A DNA stretch of 9,844 nucleotides from QQUD01 sp039029915 (GTDB lineage Bacteria > Chloroflexota > Anaerolineae > Promineifilales > Promineifilaceae). The translations under genes were made by a program, and so were the position numbers. The notes below the pieces were generated by a model that saw only the letters and a program-made list of their open reading frames with translations, did not search any database and was not told the origin of the DNA. Location: NCBI GenBank assembly GCA_039029915.1, contig JBCCFD010000304.1, positions 1 through 9,844 on the forward strand, in the 5' to 3' direction. Below are positions 6,606 through 9,844 of the stretch, in pieces. Within the stretch, counting starts at the first letter, position 1, and each line of letters starts with the position of its first letter.

Positions 6606-7385
6606 ATGTCGTTAGCAGGATTTGAAGAACGCACCTTTTCATATCAGGAGAAAATAAAAACTGTTTATTGGCGTGGCTCAGGACCTGGTGTTGTGATCAT
6701 CCATGAAATTCCTGGGATAACGCCTGATGTGGCCGTCTTTGGCCGGCGGGTTGCTGATGCGGGATTTACGGCCGTGTTGCCCAACCTTTTTGGAACCCCA
6801 GGCAAAAAAGAAACGGGCGGTTATATTGCCAGTCAGGTATTTCGAGGCTGCGTCAGTCGAGAATTCTATGTTTTGGCGCAGCGGCAATCAAGCCCAGTGA
6901 CCGATTGGCTGCGGGCGCTGTGTCGTGACGTGCACACCCAATGCGGCGGCAAAGGGGTTGGGGCACTAGGGATGTGCTTTACTGGCAATTTTGCACTGTC
7001 GCTGATGATTGATGAATCAGTTATGGCACCAGTTCTAAGCCAGCCATCGCTGCCGTTCCCTGTTTCAGCCGCTCACAAAGCCGCGCTAGCAATTTCAGAT
7101 GATGAGTTAGCCGCCGTTAAGAAAAGGGCGGCAGAAGGTTGCTCAGTGCTGGGTCTTCGCTTCACAGAAGATCCAACCTCACCGCCTGAACGATTTGAAA
7201 CGCTGCGTAATGAGCTTGGTAGTGGCTTCGAAAGTATTGAAATTGATTCCTCTCCCGGCAATCCACACAATTTATCTCAAAGTGCCCATTCCGTTTTGAC
7301 GCGGGAGTTTGTTGATGAAGATGGGCATCCCACAAAAGAAGCCTATAATCGCGTGCTATCGTTCTTTAACGAAAGATTGCGATAA
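6606..7385 (+). CDS. dienelactone hydrolase family protein
   Basis: Soluble alpha/beta hydrolase of 259 residues, close to the family's usual length. Visible: the early strand and loop V-V-I-I-H-E-I-P-G (29-37), where E34 matches the glutamate that activates the nucleophile in dienelactone hydrolase; the nucleophile elbow G-M-C-F-T-G with C124 in place of the more common serine, as in true dienelactone hydrolases; and a histidine near the C-terminus, H228 in Q-S-A-H-S or less likely H221. The acid of the triad is probably D189 in F-T-E-D-P. No signal peptide. The substrate is unknown; members hydrolyse lactones and various esters. It follows the metal-efflux operon by 135 nt and converges with the exporter gene (13 nt between stop codons). 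No functional link to metal export is evident. Confidence 0.85.
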   Translation: MSLAGFEERTFSYQEKIKTVYWRGSGPGVVIIHEIPGITPDVAVFGRRVADAGFTAVLPNLFGTPGKKETGGYIASQVFRGCVSREFYVLAQRQSSPVTDWLRALCRDVHTQCGGKGVGALGMCFTGNFALSLMIDESVMAPVLSQPSLPFPVSAAHKAALAISDDELAAVKKRAAEGCSVLGLRFTEDPTSPPERFETLRNELGSGFESIEIDSSPGNPHNLSQSAHSVLTREFVDEDGHPTKEAYNRVLSFFNERLR

Positions 7386-7398
7386 GCTGCCTCTTTGA

Positions 7399-8772
7399 TT
7401 AGGCAAGCGTTGGCTCGGCGGTAACGGCCGTTTCGTCTTCATTCAGCGCCATAGATTCCGCTTCATCTTGAATCACATCTGGTAATCGCTCTTCAAGGTG
7501 CCGGATACTGGGGTTAGCAAAAGCAACGGCCGTTGCCAAAATCAAAAGCAAACCCGCAATGACAAAAAGGAATCCAGTGCCGCGCCCCGGTCCAATCCCC
7601 ACAATTTGACCAATCAAGCTATTGGCCAGCGCGCCCCCCTCTAGCAAAAGTGGTTCAAACAGACGATCAGCCAAAGGGCCGGCCAAAATAAAGGCAAGCG
7701 GCATCATAGATTGAGAAAGCATGCCCCGCATGGCAAAAACGCGCCCCTGCACCGCCGGGTCGACTTTTGTTTGAAACAGGGTTTGGCTCATGGCTGACCC
7801 AATGGGAATAACAAATAAAAAGATAAAAACGCCTGCGCCAATGACCCACGGGCTGGGATTCAAACCCGTGATAATGATGCCCACCGAGGCCAAAACCAAA
7901 AAACCGAGCATGGCGGGCACTTTCCGCTGCGGGCCTCCCCAAGCGCTCATCACAATCGTACCTAACAGCATGGCTAAGCCACTCACTGTTTGAATTATCC
8001 CAAAGGCGCGGGGGCTATTGGCAAATAAGATGAGGGGTCCCCACAATACGGCCGTAAAGTTAAAAAAGAAGTTCACCACTGCAAAAAAGATGAGCAAATA
8101 AAACAAGCCTCTTTTGTTGTAAAGGTAGGCAAATCCAAACCGCGTGTCTGCCCAGATATTGGGTTTTTCAGTTTCGGCCGTTGCCTTTTGTTTAGGTTGA
8201 GGAATCGTTACGATTAACAAAGCCCCAACTGCAAAAAAGAACGTGGCGAAATCAATCAAAATAATTCCCCGCAGACCAATTACCCCAAATAAAAATCCAG
8301 CGAGCAAAGGACTGACCAACATTCCCAAGGCCTGTTGCATCTGGACTAGGCTATTTGCTCTTGTCAGCTGATCTTTGGGCACCATCATCGTGACTGAGGC
8401 AGCATAAGCTGGCTCTTGAAACGCCATAAAGCATGAGCTAACAAACGCAAAAATGTAAATCATCCCAATGGAAAGCTGATTATTGAGAAAGAATAGGAAA
8501 ACCAACAAGGTCAGTACGGCCGCCATCGTATCGCTGATGATCAAGATAAGTCGTCTGTTCCACCGATCAGCCACAGAACCAGCCACAGGTGCCAAAATAA
8601 TCCGGGGCAAATTACCAAATAAAACTGTTAAAGCAAACGGGGTGGCTTGCCCGGTTTGTTCAAATATCCAGACCGCTAGACCAAAATTGGTTAACCCTGA
8701 TCCCAACAGGGATATAACCTGACCGGTCCAAATCGTATAAAAGGTCCGCATCGTCGAAGGTTTCTGGTCCAT
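7399..8772 (-). CDS. MFS exporter, DHA3-type (macrolide/enterobactin-efflux-like)
   Basis: Proton-driven transporter of the major facilitator superfamily, 457 residues with about 12 membrane segments. The loop motif G-S-V-A-D-R-W-N-R-R (65-74) is the MFS motif A. The stretch around 121-185 (Q-E-P-A-Y ... V-P-K-D-Q-L-T-R-A-N-S-L ... G-x-I-L-I-D-F-A-T-F) has the pattern of DHA3 exporters such as MefA or EntS. The substrate cannot be read. The C-terminus is an acidic cytoplasmic tail (about 423-457). ATG at 8772 is supported by GAGGAG ending 6 nt before it; those bases are also the last two Glu codons of the upstream regulator, so the genes are translationally coupled with only 3 nt between them. 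The 3' end faces the hydrolase gene with no visible terminator between. Three ACGGCCGT copies lie inside. Confidence 0.9.
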   Translation of the reverse strand: MDQKPSTMRTFYTIWTGQVISLLGSGLTNFGLAVWIFEQTGQATPFALTVLFGNLPRIILAPVAGSVADRWNRRLILIISDTMAAVLTLLVFLFFLNNQLSIGMIYIFAFVSSCFMAFQEPAYAASVTMMVPKDQLTRANSLVQMQQALGMLVSPLLAGFLFGVIGLRGIILIDFATFFFAVGALLIVTIPQPKQKATAETEKPNIWADTRFGFAYLYNKRGLFYLLIFFAVVNFFFNFTAVLWGPLILFANSPRAFGIIQTVSGLAMLLGTIVMSAWGGPQRKVPAMLGFLVLASVGIIITGLNPSPWVIGAGVFIFLFVIPIGSAMSQTLFQTKVDPAVQGRVFAMRGMLSQSMMPLAFILAGPLADRLFEPLLLEGGALANSLIGQIVGIGPGRGTGFLFVIAGLLLILATAVAFANPSIRHLEERLPDVIQDEAESMALNEDETAVTAEPTLA

Positions 8773-8775
8773 GGT

Positions 8776-9408
8776 TTACTCCTCTTCGGGGAAATAAATA
8801 GAGGGATAGAATGCTATGGTAAAGGCCCAAGGGTTTGCTTCAGGATCTTTACTATTTTCCACATCAAGTGCCCCAAACTCTTGCAAGAGCGCTTGTAATC
8901 TTTCAATAAAAGTATTCGCCTGATCTTTACGAAGGTGAACCATGTGACGGGTAACCATCGCCTGTTGCCTTTCACGGTCTTCAGCCCCCTCCAAAACGAA
9001 GTTACTGGCCTGCAGGCTTCGCAAAACATCCTCTTTTGTGGTGTCTAGCGTACTCACAATGATGGATGTGATTGGATCAAGAACGCCGTCTGGAACAAGC
9101 TTTAACAGGGGTTCGGCGACCTGAAATTGGTTCGCTGACGCCCGATAATACTTTTCCTGTAAATTGGCAACCATTTTTGTGCCAACGAGGGTGACTAAGC
9201 CATGCTTTTGGAGCGTATTCATGTGGTAATAGAGTTTGCTAGCCGCGAGTCCCAATTTATCAGCAACCTGTTTGACAGTGTAGGCTTGGATAGTCAGCAC
9301 TTCCATGATTTGAATCCGCGTTGGATCAGCAACGACACGTAGCGTTTCAATATCTTCAATTAAAAAGGTTTCTTCAGGCTTAAAGTCATCCATTATTGTT
9401 TTTCCCAT
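8776..9408 (-). CDS. winged-helix ArsR-like transcriptional regulator (HTH_20 type)
   Basis: Cytoplasmic DNA-binding regulator of 210 residues, twice the size of a metal sensor. The N-terminal winged helix spans about 20-95: L-R-V-V-A-D-P-T-R-I-Q-I-M-E-V-L opens it, the recognition helix is around A-A-S-K-L-Y-Y-H-M-N-T-L, and the wing follows at G-T-K-M-V-A. The C-terminal half (about 96-210), with the helix D-R-E-R-Q-Q-A-M-V-T-R-H-M-V-H-L, is probably the ligand-sensing and dimer part; it lacks metal-binding cysteine clusters. It leads an operon with the MFS exporter, so it most likely controls export of the compound it senses. The start is uncertain: ATG at 9408 has no clear ribosome binding site, and the in-frame ATG at 9393 (five codons in) has GGGA about 9 nt upstream. 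No ACGGCCGT copies are present. Confidence 0.88.
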   Translation of the reverse strand: MGKTIMDDFKPEETFLIEDIETLRVVADPTRIQIMEVLTIQAYTVKQVADKLGLAASKLYYHMNTLQKHGLVTLVGTKMVANLQEKYYRASANQFQVAEPLLKLVPDGVLDPITSIIVSTLDTTKEDVLRSLQASNFVLEGAEDRERQQAMVTRHMVHLRKDQANTFIERLQALLQEFGALDVENSKDPEANPWAFTIAFYPSIYFPEEE

Positions 9409-9411
9409 CGC

Positions 9412-9439
9412 TAAAATTATTTTTAATGATAAAATTATT
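9412..9439. promoter_or_regulatory. direct-repeat candidate operator at the regulator-MFS promoter
   Basis: TAAAATTATT occurs twice (9412-9421 and 9430-9439), 18 bp apart. The copies overlap the -10 box and the transcribed leader, where binding would block initiation. The likely ligand is the regulator encoded just downstream. The A/T-rich composition weakens the case. Confidence 0.45.
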
Positions 9440-9465
9440 CTATGCGATTAATTTCCACTTGTCAA
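9437..9465 (-). promoter_or_regulatory. promoter of the regulator-MFS operon
   Basis: On the minus strand a perfect -35 TTGACA (9465-9460), a 17-bp spacer and TAGAAT (9442-9437, five of six to consensus). The predicted start is near 9430, about 22 nt before the ATG at 9408. Confidence 0.82.
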
Positions 9466-9741
9466 TGAATTCTGTTTTTGCGCTTCACATTATCCACACA
9501 GTTCACGCACAATCTTTAAATATCTCCGCTTTATAGTCCTAGCAATTCGCTACCCGCGAAATCATCAATTTTTCCAGAGTACGTGGAGAACAAAAACATT
9601 TTGACATAAACAGCTTCGTTTAAGTTTTTGCTCTCCTGAAATTGATTTTCATGACCTAATTTTTTATTCAAGCTATCTAAGGTTTGCAATTTAGAAACTT
9701 CGGAACACTTAGCTATTTAAATATTCATTCGGAGAAATCAT
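9466..9741. other. AT-rich intergenic region without a recognisable gene
   Basis: No open frame of note and no RNA gene recognised. It holds a single exact DnaA-box nonamer TTATCCACA (9490-9498), a small hairpin TTCGC/GCGAA (9546-9560), and an inverted repeat GAGAACAAAAAC (9586-9597) with 9624-9635 (11 of 12) enclosing a second 5-bp pair TAAAC/GTTTA. TTGACA at 9601-9606 has no good -10 partner at normal spacing. It separates two divergent genes, so a promoter for the right-hand gene is expected here but I cannot place it. Confidence 0.6.
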
Positions 9742-9844
9742 ATGCTCACTCACAACACCTCCTCATCAAGAACCGTTGTTGGCCCATTTAACAAATTAAA
9801 TTTCGATCAAACGAGTAATGGGGCGCAGTTACTTAATCAATTAG
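9742..9844 (+). CDS. 5' end of an unrecognised gene, cut by the window edge
   Basis: From ATG at 9742 the frame is open for 34 codons to the window edge. GGAG (9731-9734) lies 7 nt before the ATG, a good ribosome binding site. The visible N-terminus starts M-L-T-H-N-T-S-S-S-R-T-V-V-G-P-F and continues hydrophilic and Asn/Ser/Thr-rich; it is not a signal peptide and I do not recognise a family. It is divergent from the regulator-MFS operon. Confidence 0.6.
   Translation, partial: MLTHNTSSSRTVVGPFNKLNFDQTSNGAQLLNQL

Noticed and set aside
9466..9741. Replication origin
   Set aside because: A single DnaA box, no cluster, and no dnaA, dnaN or similar genes in view.
1..9844. CRISPR array or phage/defence system
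   Set aside because: No evenly spaced direct repeats with unique spacers and no nuclease, integrase or defence-type gene in the window.

Overview
The window reads as a chromosomal stretch from a free-living bacterium of moderate GC content, most likely a Chloroflexota member of the Anaerolineae/Caldilineae type. This rests on the style of the membrane glycosyltransferase with its C-terminal beta-sandwich modules, the mix of neighbours, and the character of the intergenic repeats. The assignment is inference from recollection of such genomes and no marker gene is present.

Layout. (a) 1-2366, minus: a large GT-C type membrane glycosyltransferase, open at the left window edge, carrying a 40-bp homopurine tract with 7-bp tandem repeats inside the reading frame. 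(b) 2367-2677: noncoding, with a perfect 21-bp-arm palindrome and a 150-bp MITE-like element (imperfect 18-bp terminal inverted repeats, three internal hairpins, 9-bp target-site duplication) inserted exactly at the stop codon of the next gene. (c) 2678-3421, minus: a histidine phosphatase (phosphoglycerate-mutase family). (d) 3422-3970: noncoding, holding a palindromic repeat and a second MITE-like element (perfect 14-bp inverted repeats, 10-bp duplication), then a promoter and a zinc-sensor operator. (e) 3971-6470, plus: a two-gene metal-efflux operon, an ArsR/SmtB-family sensor with a CzrA-like zinc site overlapping by 8 nt a ZntA/CadA-type P1B ATPase. (f) 6606-7385, plus: a dienelactone-hydrolase-family protein. 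(g) 9408-7399, minus: a second operon, a winged-helix regulator followed after 3 nt by a DHA3-type MFS exporter, with a near-consensus promoter. (h) 9409-9844: AT-rich intergenic DNA with one exact DnaA-box sequence, then the first 34 codons of an unrecognised gene running off the right edge.

How the genes work together. The sensor/ATPase pair is a classical autoregulated zinc (possibly cadmium/lead) efflux unit: the sensor should sit on an operator overlapping its own transcription start and release it when metal binds. The regulator/MFS pair looks like a second self-regulated efflux unit for an unidentified compound. The phosphatase and hydrolase show no clear link to either.

The most striking genome-scale signal is the palindromic octamer ACGGCCGT: I count 16 exact copies, where chance predicts about 0.15, all inside genes and 14 of them in the single codon phase encoding Thr-Ala-Val. 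It behaves like the HIP1 palindrome of cyanobacteria but with a different sequence.
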